A stretch of DNA of 54,387 nt from the NCBI GenBank assembly GCA_964349675.1, contig CAYGHD010000004.1, positions 1-54,387 on the forward strand. The letters are read 5' to 3'. Shown here piece after piece: positions 29,590 through 38,242 of the stretch. The position numbers and the translations under genes were made by a program. Position 1 is the stretch's first letter. Each line of letters starts with the position of its first letter. Below the pieces are notes generated by a model. The model was not told the origin of the DNA. It ran no database searches and worked only from the letters and a program-made list of their open reading frames with translations. Origin of the DNA: GWA1-54-10 sp964349675 (GTDB lineage Bacteria > Patescibacteriota > Minisyncoccia > Phycocordibacterales > SBAW01).

Positions 29590-31569
29590 TTATTGTTTTG
29601 GCACTACTTGCCCCGTCCCTCCTTGAAAATTTGCATCCCCAACCAACAATGTCGTCGGCCCTACCCCGCGCACCTGCACGGGCACTTGTGCAAATCTATC
29701 TTGTCCAGAAAACTGCGGGTCGCCAGTGAGCATTGGTGCCTGGCCAATTTGCGATGTGCTTGGCGTAAGCGCCACTTGGAACGTCGCCGTCCGTGCCTGA
29801 GCAGTATACCCAACCCCGGCTTTAAGGTCGCCAGCCGTCCATGTCACGGTGCGGCTCGAAGCATTGTATTGCACGCCACTATTTGGCTGAGCTGCCACAA
29901 AACGCACATACGTCGGCAATACTGCAGACACCGTCGCATTGGCAATAGTATTTGAAGAATTGCTTAACGTCCAGACGATATTGTAGGTGGTCGTTTGCTC
30001 AGCAACTGGCGGCACTGGCCCGGTATTTACAAATGCCCCACTGGAGTAAAGTGCTTGCGCGGTCAGTCCCACAATCGACGAGACTTGTACTTCGGCCATT
30101 GCAGCTGAGGCAACTTTTTCTGGCACCTTGTCTTGACCTTGGCGAACACCCGCAACACTGACATTAAAGTTGAGCGTCGGGTTTGTATATGCCACCCCAC
30201 CAGCCCCAGGCGGCGTAGTAGTAAAACTAAAACGCAGCACCCCGGATCCTCCCGGCGGAACATCCGCCAAGGTAGAGAGTTGGTCTTTAGTCCACACAAT
30301 CACATCATCTTTAGATTGGTAAAAACCGTCTGGAGACTGTATAGAGCTTCGGTCAAGCGTAGCGCCTGCCATCGACAATCGTATTTCCACATCAGACACC
30401 GAATCTGGTAAATTATTCTGCCAAGAAATACTCCCTTGTGTTGTGGCACCCGCGGGCACCGCAACGGTCTTGCCCGACTGGCCCGCAATTGCAATTGTTG
30501 CGCTGATAAATGGGCGTTCAACCGTGAGTGTTTGCGGCACCGTCAAAAACGGTACTTTTATTTGCGTGTTTGTTTGATCTCCATCTGACCCCGCTAAAAA
30601 GCGGAATACCCGTTGGTCACCATCTTGACCTTCTATTTTGCCGATAATTTTGATTACCTTGCTCGTGCCTGGCTCCATTTTGCCCAACCGCCAAATAGTG
30701 TCCCCCGCTTCTGCGGCGGGCATCGCACTTAAAATTGAAAATCCAAACGGATATTGACCCTGAATGACCACGTCTTCAACCGGCGTTGTGGCATTGCTCT
30801 GGATTGTAAGCGTTATCGGAAACTCTTGCCCCGCGACAGCATTGGTTGGTGAGTCTATAGACACGGACACAGGTGATGATCCGACCAAAAAATCAACTTC
30901 AGTCTCTTTTTCAAAAATCGCGTTTGAGCCGGGAATCGTGTACTCAAGGCGCGCGCGCACTTTTTGCGGCATCCCCTCCTGCCCGTAAAATACCGCTGCT
31001 GCAGTGCGTTTTATCTGTTGCCCCGAGTCTATAGCACCGACCGTTTGCCGCTCGCGCGCGAGCACTTTTGTTTGGTCTGCCGGGTCTCTGGTCCCCTCTG
31101 GGTAGTCGATGACCAAATCAACAAGCTGCAGCTGGGTGGGATTGCGATTGTTGATGAGGATTTGCAGCGTTGTCTCTTTACCACCATCAATAAGCGATGG
31201 CGCAATGATTTGCATGTCGATATTTTGTGGAGAAATCGTGTTGGAGTCGAAGAAGATAACGTATGCAGCAAAACTTCCCGCAACGAGAAAGAACGCGACC
31301 GACGCGAGAAAAAACTTTACTGCAAAAGAGGTCTTTTTTTTACGTGCCATAGGAACAACTTTGGTAATATCCCCACCATGAAATGCTGCTGACTGCCCTG
31401 CCGCTGGAGCTACGGGAGGTGGAGGTGGTGCACCCTCCCACGCAACCGGCACATGCGACGCCTCATGGGTAAGCGGTGTGCGCTCCTCTGGATGTACCTC
31501 GGGCTCTTCTGTCCTGGAATAGAGCTTTTCCTTTAAACCCTCGACGGAGTTGTTTTTCTTCCCTGCCAT
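29590..31569 (-). CDS. large membrane-anchored surface protein with DUF11-like repeats
   Basis: The start is MAGKKNNSVEGLK (31569), 7 nt behind a TATACT box. A cytosolic Pro-rich tail (residues ~1-75) is followed by one membrane helix (VKFFLASVAFFLVAGSFAAY). About 550 external residues contain Ig/DUF11-like modules (TTYNIVWTLSNSSNTIANAT, then VLPTYVRFVAAQPNSGVQYN). It contains no catalytic motif. It may span the S-layer or act in adhesion; this is inferred from architecture. It is the first gene before glyQS, with no terminator between. Confidence 0.75.
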   Translation of the reverse strand: MAGKKNNSVEGLKEKLYSRTEEPEVHPEERTPLTHEASHVPVAWEGAPPPPPVAPAAGQSAAFHGGDITKVVPMARKKKTSFAVKFFLASVAFFLVAGSFAAYVIFFDSNTISPQNIDMQIIAPSLIDGGKETTLQILINNRNPTQLQLVDLVIDYPEGTRDPADQTKVLARERQTVGAIDSGQQIKRTAAAVFYGQEGMPQKVRARLEYTIPGSNAIFEKETEVDFLVGSSPVSVSIDSPTNAVAGQEFPITLTIQSNATTPVEDVVIQGQYPFGFSILSAMPAAEAGDTIWRLGKMEPGTSKVIKIIGKIEGQDGDQRVFRFLAGSDGDQTNTQIKVPFLTVPQTLTVERPFISATIAIAGQSGKTVAVPAGATTQGSISWQNNLPDSVSDVEIRLSMAGATLDRSSIQSPDGFYQSKDDVIVWTKDQLSTLADVPPGGSGVLRFSFTTTPPGAGGVAYTNPTLNFNVSVAGVRQGQDKVPEKVASAAMAEVQVSSIVGLTAQALYSSGAFVNTGPVPPVAEQTTTYNIVWTLSNSSNTIANATVSAVLPTYVRFVAAQPNSGVQYNASSRTVTWTAGDLKAGVGYTAQARTATFQVALTPSTSQIGQAPMLTGDPQFSGQDRFAQVPVQVRGVGPTTLLVGDANFQGGTGQVVPKQ

Positions 31570-31609
31570 ACCGCAAAGTATACCATTGTGCCGCTCTTGC
31601 AAAATGACA

Positions 31610-32107
31610 CTACCGAGTAACGGAAATGGTCTCGCCCAACTCCGCCGATGGAGCGCTCACTATAATTCGCCCCGTTGCGGTGTCTCGCCCTACTCGGTAG
31701 CAAGTATTGTAGTTTGTCGCATCTGTATATGCGGCTGTGCATGTGGTAGAGCCAACTGGGTCAAATGGCAATATTGTTAGATATGTTGGGACCAGGCAAG
31801 GCGCCAAGTCGTACGCTGACGACCCGCCACTTTTTATCTCGCCCGCCTCACCGCTGGTGCTTGCAATAGCAAGCGACGCGCCATTACACATAAACACACC
31901 TTTATTTTCTGCGATGTTTTGGGTTATCGCATTAAGAATCGCATTAACATTGCTGACACGCTGGCTATTGCGCGCTTGCGCAAACTGCCGCGCTGGATTT
32001 ACCGCAACCACTACAACCGTCGCTAAAATCGCAATAATACCGATAACAATGAGCAACTCAATGAGCGTAAAACCTCTCCATTGTTTCCCAAACCTTTTTG
32101 AGTTCAT
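31610..32107 (-). CDS. type IV pilin-like protein (probable major pilin)
   Basis: The start is MNSKRFGKQWRGFTLIELL (32107). The prepilin peptidase site is RG|FTLIELLIVIGIIAILATV, with Phe at +1 and Glu at +5, followed by the hydrophobic N-helix. The C-terminal domain has a Cys pair region (PCLVPTYLTILPFDPV, TTCTAAYTDATNYNTCY) typical of GspG-type pseudopilins. It is the last gene of the pilus cluster. An inverted repeat sits directly upstream of the ATG. Confidence 0.9.
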   Translation of the reverse strand: MNSKRFGKQWRGFTLIELLIVIGIIAILATVVVVAVNPARQFAQARNSQRVSNVNAILNAITQNIAENKGVFMCNGASLAIASTSGEAGEIKSGGSSAYDLAPCLVPTYLTILPFDPVGSTTCTAAYTDATNYNTCYRVGRDTATGRIIVSAPSAELGETISVTR

Positions 32108-32108
32108 A

Positions 32109-32130
32109 TTCGTAAAAACACAGTTACGAA
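32109..32130 (-). promoter_or_regulatory. inverted repeat over the pilin gene start
   Basis: TTCGTAA (32109-32115) and TTACGAA (32124-32130) are separated by 8 nt, beginning 2 nt before the ATG. It could be an operator or an mRNA hairpin hiding the initiation site. Confidence 0.4.
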
Positions 32131-32165
32131 CGTAAATAATATGCCAACATAAGCATAGCATCTCT

Positions 32166-32546
32166 TTATGGAACGGCGCGCCATGACTGTATCGTGAAAG
32201 ACGTAGCATCTACCACAACCTCTGCCTGTGTATGTGCTGTGTTATACATAGCGGTTACAAAAAATGCATATTGCATAGCAGTGCTTGTCACTACACCAAC
32301 TTCGCACAACCCTTCTGTGGTTGACATTGGCACTCCACCCACGAAAGCAGAATTCTGTATCAATGCCACCACCACCGCATCTGTGCATTCGCGCGCCGCA
32401 AGCAGGCTACGCTGCGCATATTCATATGCCAACAAATCAGACTGGGTATACCATAAGGAAAAACTAAGCGCCGTTGACAAGGTCAAAAGTATCGCGGCAA
32501 GTATCACCGCTGAAATGTATGCCACAAAACCTTTGGGTTGTGCCAT
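32166..32546 (-). CDS. PilX-like pilus assembly protein
   Basis: The start is MAQPKGFVAYISAVILAAI (32546). A hydrophobic N-helix begins right after KG, without the +5 Glu of true pilins (sequence KGFVAYISAVIL). Small helical/beta domain of ~95 residues follows with two Cys. The position between two pilin genes and the helix pattern fit the PilX_N minor component. It lies between the opposite-strand small gene and the terminal pilin gene. Confidence 0.6.
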   Translation of the reverse strand: MAQPKGFVAYISAVILAAILLTLSTALSFSLWYTQSDLLAYEYAQRSLLAARECTDAVVVALIQNSAFVGGVPMSTTEGLCEVGVVTSTAMQYAFFVTAMYNTAHTQAEVVVDATSFTIQSWRAVP

Positions 32547-32591
32547 CCCCCACATCGGGACTTTATCGTAGCACGACAGAAGCGGAGCCTT

Positions 32592-32600
32592 TGCTATACT
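32592..32600 (+). promoter_or_regulatory. extended -10 promoter of the small plus-strand gene
   Basis: TGCTATACT is an extended -10 element (TGn plus TATACT, 32595-32600). No good -35 is visible. The ATG at 32607 is 6 nt further, predicting a leaderless message. Confidence 0.5.
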
Positions 32601-32606
32601 ATGTAT

Positions 32607-32822
32607 ATGGACCTATTGGTAGCGGCCGGAATGCTCGCGCTCGTGTGTATTGTTGCGCTGCTTATTTGGTCTGTCGCTACCCCAGCTAAAACAGCCGACA
32701 TAGATAAAGAGGAAGAAGCGCACGTGGTCTCTGAACATGCTGACCCTAAAGAGGTGCTTGCTCCGCATAGCAAAACCCGCGAAGAAAAAGCTGCAGAAAT
32801 GGCGTACTACGAGCAAGACTAG
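32607..32822 (+). CDS. small membrane protein with charged tail, antisense in the pilus cluster
   Basis: The start at 32607 (MDLLVAAGMLALVCIVALLI) fits a leaderless promoter; an ATG two codons earlier is possible. One helix (~3-22) is followed by an Asp/Glu/Lys-rich tail of ~48 residues ending MAYYEQD. The stop overlaps the stop of the convergent pilin-like gene in a CTAG. No family is recognised. It is the only plus-strand gene between 23 and 47 kb and might be a regulator or accessory factor of pilus assembly; that is speculation. Confidence 0.6.
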   Translation: MDLLVAAGMLALVCIVALLIWSVATPAKTADIDKEEEAHVVSEHADPKEVLAPHSKTREEKAAEMAYYEQD

Positions 32823-33319
32823 TTTTTTATGTATATATTTTCAAGAATATATTCCACTTCAAATATTTGGCCATTAATAACCATTGCGACACCCAAACGC
32901 GCTGGCAGACTTCCTTCTGCAGGAAGGTTATGAAATACCAAGGATGAGACCGTTGCTGCATTGGTAGTCAGCGGAATAAATGCGCTTTCTGTGTTTCTCT
33001 GCAACTCTATACTACTGCTTGCGGCATTATGCCGGACAGTCGCGTGCGCGTATACCCCTTGTTCATATCTTTGTATCGTTACCGCGGAGCTAGTCCCAGA
33101 GACTGGCGTAACCGCCACCGCGGCAATGAGCAGCGGTTCAATTTTTTGAATAACAAATATTCCCTCCTGCTCTGTACGGAGTTGAGCTGTTGCACTACGA
33201 ACACCGCTCACCACCTGCCACACCACTGCGGCCGTGCTGGTTATAAAAAAAGAAAGAAGTGCCACATATATACACACCTCAAGGAGCGAAAACCCTCTTT
33301 TTGTAGCGGTTAAAAACAT
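32819..33319 (-). CDS. minor pilin-like protein (PilW/GspJ type)
   Basis: The start is MFLTATKRGFSLLEV (33319), inside the gap just past the stop of the upstream gene. The prepilin site is RG|FSLLEVCIYVALLSFF with Glu at +5. The ~160-residue C-terminal part is a beta-rich minor-pilin domain (VIQKIEPLLIAAVAVTP, VSSLVFHNLPAEGSLPARLG). Part of the pilus operon. Confidence 0.8.
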   Translation of the reverse strand: MFLTATKRGFSLLEVCIYVALLSFFITSTAAVVWQVVSGVRSATAQLRTEQEGIFVIQKIEPLLIAAVAVTPVSGTSSAVTIQRYEQGVYAHATVRHNAASSSIELQRNTESAFIPLTTNAATVSSLVFHNLPAEGSLPARLGVAMVINGQIFEVEYILENIYIKN

Positions 33320-33326
33320 TTTATCT

Positions 33327-34817
33327 TTATTCTCCGACCCATATTTGAACGCTGCTCGTCCCCTGCCCAGTCGCGTACAAGCGGCCGCGCTCGTAGTCAA
33401 ACCCACCAACCATAGCGCCTAACACTGAGTGCAGCGACTCTGTTGAAAAAGCGCTGCCGTAGTTCCATATCTGAAGCTCTTTGGTAACTTTTGAGGTAAG
33501 GAGGAAAACACGCGAGTGCATCGCTATGAGCCCCATAACTCCGGTGTTGATATCTTGAGATGCAAGTTCATGTAGCCCCGCAGTTGGGTTGGTGGCGGAA
33601 AATAGGTATACATCTGGACCATTTGGAGTAGAAGCTCTTCCAACATAGAGTGCATCGCCGAGCATGCAGATACTTTGTGCATTTTGACTCCCAGGAAGGT
33701 CGACTGTTGCGGCAAGCACCTCACTCACAGAGCCTTGTTCAGGAACATCCGTAACATCGAATACGCGCACCTCGCTGTGGAGTTGACTGGTCGCAGTATA
33801 CAAAAAACGTTTCCGCACTCCCTGTATAATCTGCTCTTGAACCGCAAGCGCATTTATTGTGGCGCCCACTTCAAAGCCAGATCCAAGCTCTGTTGGAAAA
33901 TTTGGATCGGACACGTCAAAGACGTGAAGCTCGGGACCTGCTGTATATTTGGTCGTCATGTACACCCGCGGCGCATAGTATACAAGCCGGTGACCCATCG
34001 GCTCCGAGCCCGTAGTACTCACGTTGCGCAGCGAGCGACGCGCTATGGTGACGGGGTTGTGTATATCAGTAACATCAATGACATGCAACTGTTCTTGCGA
34101 AGCGTTTAGTGCGGCATATACATAGGTCCTCATGTCCCCGTCAGTGTCGCGCTGCTGCACTACATCTAAAAACACAATGTGTTCGGGGAGTGAAAAATTA
34201 TTTTCAAATGATACAAAAGAGAGCGCATCTCCAGCGTGTACGGCTCGCGTATTGCTGATAAACAAATATGGGGCTACAGAGCCTCCCATGTATATCACCC
34301 CATCAAGTACATCTATCGCGGTTGGTTTGCCCAAGGGTAATGTCCCTTGTGCTAAAACCGCTGGTCGGGACCAATCGCCAAGATCCGCAGCAGTCTCACA
34401 ATCCCCTCCTAAAGCTAGAAGTTTTTGAACATCATACACTGTTGTCCTGATAGACAGATTTCGTGGACGCAAAGCACCCTCAACCCAGGCAACGCTACTT
34501 GTTGCAGACACAGCACAAGGCGCATCAGCGTGTAATTCCATTCGTCGCGTATAGGTTGTCGACGCGATTGTCATTACTTCAGAAGCATCTTCTATGCTAG
34601 CGACTCGAGCGACCCTCATTGTATACAGAGCGTGCGCGGACAGCTGCAGCGCTTGGTTTTTGGCGCGAGCGCCATATGAGACAAGCATTCCTCCAAATAC
34701 TATTTCTGCAGCGATGGAAATGCTCATAACTAACAGGGCAAAAGCAATGAGTACCTCAATGGTGCTGAACCCTTGTGCACGCGCTTGCAAACTACCAGAG
34801 AATAGTCCCTTCTTCAT
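33327..34817 (-). CDS. prepilin fused to an LVIVD-repeat beta-propeller
   Basis: The N-terminus carries a prepilin signal (QG|FSTIEVLIAFALLVMS, ~15-32). The long C-terminal part (~150-496) has repeats with the LVIVD signature: LHVIDVTDIHNPVTIARRSL, LHVFDVSDPNFPTELGSG, VRVFDVTDVPEQGSVSEV. Each module is ~45-50 residues, consistent with a propeller. The fusion would place a propeller at the pilus tip or along its surface, suggesting adhesion or ligand binding. The gene overlaps the preceding pilin-like gene by 26 nt. Confidence 0.75.
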   Translation of the reverse strand: MKKGLFSGSLQARAQGFSTIEVLIAFALLVMSISIAAEIVFGGMLVSYGARAKNQALQLSAHALYTMRVARVASIEDASEVMTIASTTYTRRMELHADAPCAVSATSSVAWVEGALRPRNLSIRTTVYDVQKLLALGGDCETAADLGDWSRPAVLAQGTLPLGKPTAIDVLDGVIYMGGSVAPYLFISNTRAVHAGDALSFVSFENNFSLPEHIVFLDVVQQRDTDGDMRTYVYAALNASQEQLHVIDVTDIHNPVTIARRSLRNVSTTGSEPMGHRLVYYAPRVYMTTKYTAGPELHVFDVSDPNFPTELGSGFEVGATINALAVQEQIIQGVRKRFLYTATSQLHSEVRVFDVTDVPEQGSVSEVLAATVDLPGSQNAQSICMLGDALYVGRASTPNGPDVYLFSATNPTAGLHELASQDINTGVMGLIAMHSRVFLLTSKVTKELQIWNYGSAFSTESLHSVLGAMVGGFDYERGRLYATGQGTSSVQIWVGE

Positions 34818-35238
34818 TTATTTGTATGCGCCGCAGCATAGCATCACCATGCAGATATATGTCGACCGGTGTTGTTGTCGCCGTGTGTTGCGTAAAGAGT
34901 ATTGTCGGAAAAGTTTCCTCAAAACCGGAAGCTTCCGCAACATAGCGCGCAGCGTATATACGTTCGCTCGTTTGAGCATCTGGTGCGCAAACGGTGCCTT
35001 CAAAAATAATATAGTACGGTGACGCGTAACACACACCATGCACAGTAGCGTGCACGCGAGTGAGCGCTTGACTACGCGCCCTGTGAAGCACACTCACGAG
35101 TATTTGGTGCTCGGCCTGTACGACATAGGATGTGTATGCGCCCACACTGAGCATTGTTCCTGCGCTAAAAAGTATAATGACTATCGTCAATACAATTAAC
35201 AACTCCAATAAGGTACACCCATTATTTTGCGGAGACAT
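34792..35238 (-). CDS. minor pilin-like protein (GspH type)
   Basis: The start is MSPQNNGCTLLELL (35238). The processing site is NG|CTLLELLIVLTIVIILFS: Glu at +5 is kept, but +1 is Cys instead of Phe or Met. The GspH/FimT-like domain follows (VLHRARSQALTRVHATVHGV). It overlaps pilC and the following gene by short stretches, indicating translational coupling. Confidence 0.8.
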   Translation of the reverse strand: MSPQNNGCTLLELLIVLTIVIILFSAGTMLSVGAYTSYVVQAEHQILVSVLHRARSQALTRVHATVHGVCYASPYYIIFEGTVCAPDAQTSERIYAARYVAEASGFEETFPTILFTQHTATTTPVDIYLHGDAMLRRIQINEEGTILW

Positions 35239-36307
35239 GCGCAGTAATGCTATACATAGGCGAAATAATTGCGAGTGCCACAAACCCAACCATACATCCG
35301 ACCATAATCATAAGCGCAGGCTCAAGCGCATTCGTGAGATTCTTTGTTTGTTCATCCACATCAGCTTCATAGAGATCACTCAGATACCCGAGCGTTGCCG
35401 GTAGCGTACCAACCCTTTCCCCTACCGCAACGAGTTGCTGCGCCATACTCGGGAACGCCCGTGTAAACTTCAACATGCCGTGTGAAAGAGACCCGCCTTG
35501 CGCGACAGATTCTGCTATCTGCAGAAACGCTGCTTTGTAGTATCTGTTGGATGCGAGGTCTCCAAGATGCATAAGCGCATCTGGCAAGCGCATTCCGCTC
35601 AACAACAAAAGCCCGAGCGCCCGACAACAATTTGCCATTGTATAGCTGCGCACAAACGTTGCGATAATTGGCGTCCGCAATAACACAGCATCAAACATTG
35701 AACGAAAAAATGTCTGTTTATAGTACAAATATATTACTGCACTCACGCTCATGCAGAGGGTTGCGAGGAGTTGCGGCCAATATGCTAATAAACCACTACT
35801 CACGACCATGAGCACCCGGGTCGAGAGCGGCAACTCAATCTTTAGCGACTGAAAAATGGGTAGGATTTTTGGAAAAACATACATAAGCAATACTCCGGTA
35901 ATGCCTGCCGTACTGACGCAGATGAGCGTCGGGTATACAAGAGCATTTTTTACTTTTTGCCGTAGACGCTGCTTCTTCCCTAGCTCATCTGAAAGATACT
36001 GGAGGGTCTGCGCCAAAGACCCACTTTGCTCTCCAATACGGATGCTGCTGATAAAGAAATTATTACGGATCAGATGAGTTTTAGTGATACTCGCAGATAA
36101 CGACTGCCCATTGAACATGTCCTGAATAACCGAATCGAGCAACGCGCCCTGTCTCACAGAGACTGTTTGCACGCGGATAATTTCTAGACTTTCCAAAATA
36201 GGAACCTCTGCATTGAGCAGAAAAGAAAGCTGCTTTGTAAACAACATTTGCTCTTTTATAGACAGCTGCCGTACGCGCCATGTGAAAATGGGAAGCAGAC
36301 TACTCAT
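35222..36307 (-). CDS. pilC: type IV pilus inner-membrane platform protein PilC/GspF
   Basis: The start is MSSLLPIFTWRVRQLSIKEQ (36307), overlapping the pilB stop by 8 nt. The 361 residues contain two GspF domains. The first is SIRIGEQSGSLAQTLQYLSDE; the second is LVAVGERVGTLPATLGYLSD. Three membrane helices are visible (~145-165, ~195-215, ~335-355). It anchors the assembly ATPase and extrudes pilin subunits. Confidence 0.92.
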   Translation of the reverse strand: MSSLLPIFTWRVRQLSIKEQMLFTKQLSFLLNAEVPILESLEIIRVQTVSVRQGALLDSVIQDMFNGQSLSASITKTHLIRNNFFISSIRIGEQSGSLAQTLQYLSDELGKKQRLRQKVKNALVYPTLICVSTAGITGVLLMYVFPKILPIFQSLKIELPLSTRVLMVVSSGLLAYWPQLLATLCMSVSAVIYLYYKQTFFRSMFDAVLLRTPIIATFVRSYTMANCCRALGLLLLSGMRLPDALMHLGDLASNRYYKAAFLQIAESVAQGGSLSHGMLKFTRAFPSMAQQLVAVGERVGTLPATLGYLSDLYEADVDEQTKNLTNALEPALMIMVGCMVGFVALAIISPMYSITAHVSAK

Positions 36308-37517
36308 ATACGGTACGGAGCACTTCGGCAATACTGGTATGCCCGGCAAGGGCTTTATTAAACCCATCTTGAAATAATGTAGTCATACCATTCTGTATCG
36401 CTACCTTCCGTATATCCGCAGCAGGAGCGCGAGCCAAAATAGCGTCGTGCACTTCTCGGTCGACGACCAAGACCTCATAAATCCCTATCCGCCCCATATA
36501 TCCAGTACCCCTGCACGCATCACATCCAGTGCCGATAAAAAATGGTTCGTCTTTGCAAATTAGCCCCTGAACGTGTCTTTGCAAAAAATCATATTCAACC
36601 TCCGTTACATGCATCTCACGTCTACAATGCTGGCACAGCGTGCGCAGTAATCTTTGACCAATAGCAACAGAGACTGTTGATGCGACAAGATACGCATCCA
36701 CCCCCATGTCGAGCAGCCGAGGCAGCGTCGTTGCAGCGTCGCTTGTATGTAGTGTTGAGAGTACTAAGTGGCCGGTAAGTGCCGCGTTAACTGAGACTTT
36801 AGCGGTCTCTGCGTCCCTAATCTCACCCACCATAATAATGTTCGGATCTTGCCGCAGAATAGAACGCAAACCAGCGGCAAAAGTTAAGCCAGTTTTCGGC
36901 TGCAATTGAATTTGAGTCACGTTGCTAATCGCATATTCAATAGGATCTTCAATAGTTATGATCGAGACCTCTTTGGTGTTAAGCATTTGTATGAGCGTAT
37001 AGAGCGTGGTTGTTTTACCAGAGCCCGTTGGGCCAGTCGCCAACAGCATCCCATGCGGACGTGTCATTGCTCGAACAATCCGCTCTTGATCAAGAGCGCT
37101 AAACCCGAGGCTTGTAAGCGTATGACTTTCTGGAGCCTCTGCCAACAATCGCAGTACGGCATTCTCTCCAAAATAGGTCGGCGTAATAGAAACACGCACA
37201 TCGATAGGCAGAGACCCTTCTTTGGAAACCCTAAATCGACCATCTTGCGCGGCCTGATGCTCGTCGGTGCGCAACCATGCAAGTACCTTAATGCGCGAAA
37301 TAACTTCAGTGTGAATATTTTTTTGTAATAAAAACACTTCTTGCAGTACCCCGTCAACCCGTAAACGGATTTTGAGCGTCGTATCGGTCGGATCGATATG
37401 AATATCTGACGCGCGCATCGTGTGGGCTTGCCAAATGAGCGCATCTACCAGGTCAGAGATTGAAAAACCCGCAGCACGAGAGATAAGGTCTGCGACGACT
37501 CCCTCAGGGGTCTCCAT
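36300..37517 (-). CDS. pilB: type IV pilus assembly ATPase PilB/GspE
   Basis: The 405 residues begin METPEGVVADLIS. Signatures are SDIHIDPTD, Walker A GPTGSGKTTT (~162-171), Asp box and Walker B region NIIMVGEIRDAETA, HLVLSTLHTSDA, and the zinc motif CQHC ... CDAC. The N-terminal MshEN domain of larger PilB proteins is missing. It powers pilus extension; no retraction ATPase (pilT) is in the window. It is the first gene of the pilus operon. The 5' region (37518-37609) has no clear promoter. Confidence 0.95.
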   Translation of the reverse strand: METPEGVVADLISRAAGFSISDLVDALIWQAHTMRASDIHIDPTDTTLKIRLRVDGVLQEVFLLQKNIHTEVISRIKVLAWLRTDEHQAAQDGRFRVSKEGSLPIDVRVSITPTYFGENAVLRLLAEAPESHTLTSLGFSALDQERIVRAMTRPHGMLLATGPTGSGKTTTLYTLIQMLNTKEVSIITIEDPIEYAISNVTQIQLQPKTGLTFAAGLRSILRQDPNIIMVGEIRDAETAKVSVNAALTGHLVLSTLHTSDAATTLPRLLDMGVDAYLVASTVSVAIGQRLLRTLCQHCRREMHVTEVEYDFLQRHVQGLICKDEPFFIGTGCDACRGTGYMGRIGIYEVLVVDREVHDAILARAPAADIRKVAIQNGMTTLFQDGFNKALAGHTSIAEVLRTVYE

Positions 37518-37609
37518 GAGGATTTAATTGTAATACGGAGCTGTTATTTTTTACCGAAAACATTCAATCCCCAATCAAATACTCCCTTTTTGATTTGTAA
37601 AATAGTCGA

Positions 37610-37654
37610 GTTATCCCCAATTCCGGAGATGCGATCTTTGTAATTGGGGATAAC
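37610..37654. repeat. REP-like repeat copy 3 (solo palindrome)
   Basis: Perfect 13-bp inverted arms (37610-37622, 37642-37654) flank the same core as the RAYT-flanking copies (CCGGAGATGCGA-TCTTTGTAA, with one C-to-T change). It lies between recO and pilB. A non-autonomous copy of the RAYT-linked family 28 kb from the gene. Confidence 0.85.
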
Positions 37655-37663
37655 TTTTGAGTT

Positions 37664-38242
37664 TTAGAGACCGGTAGCACCAAGCGACTCGTTGATAGCG
37701 CGGATGAGCACTGTGCGCGAGCGCGCTGCCGCTGCAGCCAGCTCCATTGAAAAAAAATCTTGTTCTAAAAAAGGACGTATCTCAGCAGTCTGCGGCAAGT
37801 AGCCTAAGTGAGACAGAATGCGCAAAACCAATACGCATTCAATATGTTCGGCTTCTTCATCACTACTTTTTGCTAAATACTGTAGCCCCTGAGAAACAGT
37901 CGCATATAATTCCGGCACCGACTCTTCCCCATGGATGAGGCGCGTAAGCAACCGCGCAACGCGCCCCACCGCACGCCGGCGCAGTGGCGAGTCGGCACTA
38001 TGAACACGCGAAAGATCTTGCACCCCAACGAGCTTCCATTCAAATACGCCGCGCACTAAAGAAAACCTGCCAGACGTGAGCGGCTCTAACCCATATCGTA
38101 ATTTTGATTTTGCCAAGCGCGCACTCCGCGCAGAAGCACGTATCAACCCCAAATCATCGCTTAAAAGTGATACGAGCGTGTTTGCTTCACCAACCCCCCG
38201 CTTGCCAAGCACAATGGCGTCTATCACAACAATTTTATGCAT
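37664..38242 (-). CDS. recO: DNA repair protein RecO
   Basis: The start is MHKIVVIDAIVLGKRGVGEA (38242), overlapping the ileS stop. The 193 residues have the OB-fold start (ANTLVSLLSDDLGLIRASAR, SKLRYGLEPLTSGRFSLVRG) and a helical middle (ESVPELYATVSQGLQYLAKS). The C-terminal zinc-finger cysteines are absent and the protein is shorter than the usual ~240. RecO loads RecA with RecR/RecF. Coupled to ileS. Confidence 0.88.
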   Translation of the reverse strand: MHKIVVIDAIVLGKRGVGEANTLVSLLSDDLGLIRASARSARLAKSKLRYGLEPLTSGRFSLVRGVFEWKLVGVQDLSRVHSADSPLRRRAVGRVARLLTRLIHGEESVPELYATVSQGLQYLAKSSDEEAEHIECVLVLRILSHLGYLPQTAEIRPFLEQDFFSMELAAAAARSRTVLIRAINESLGATGL

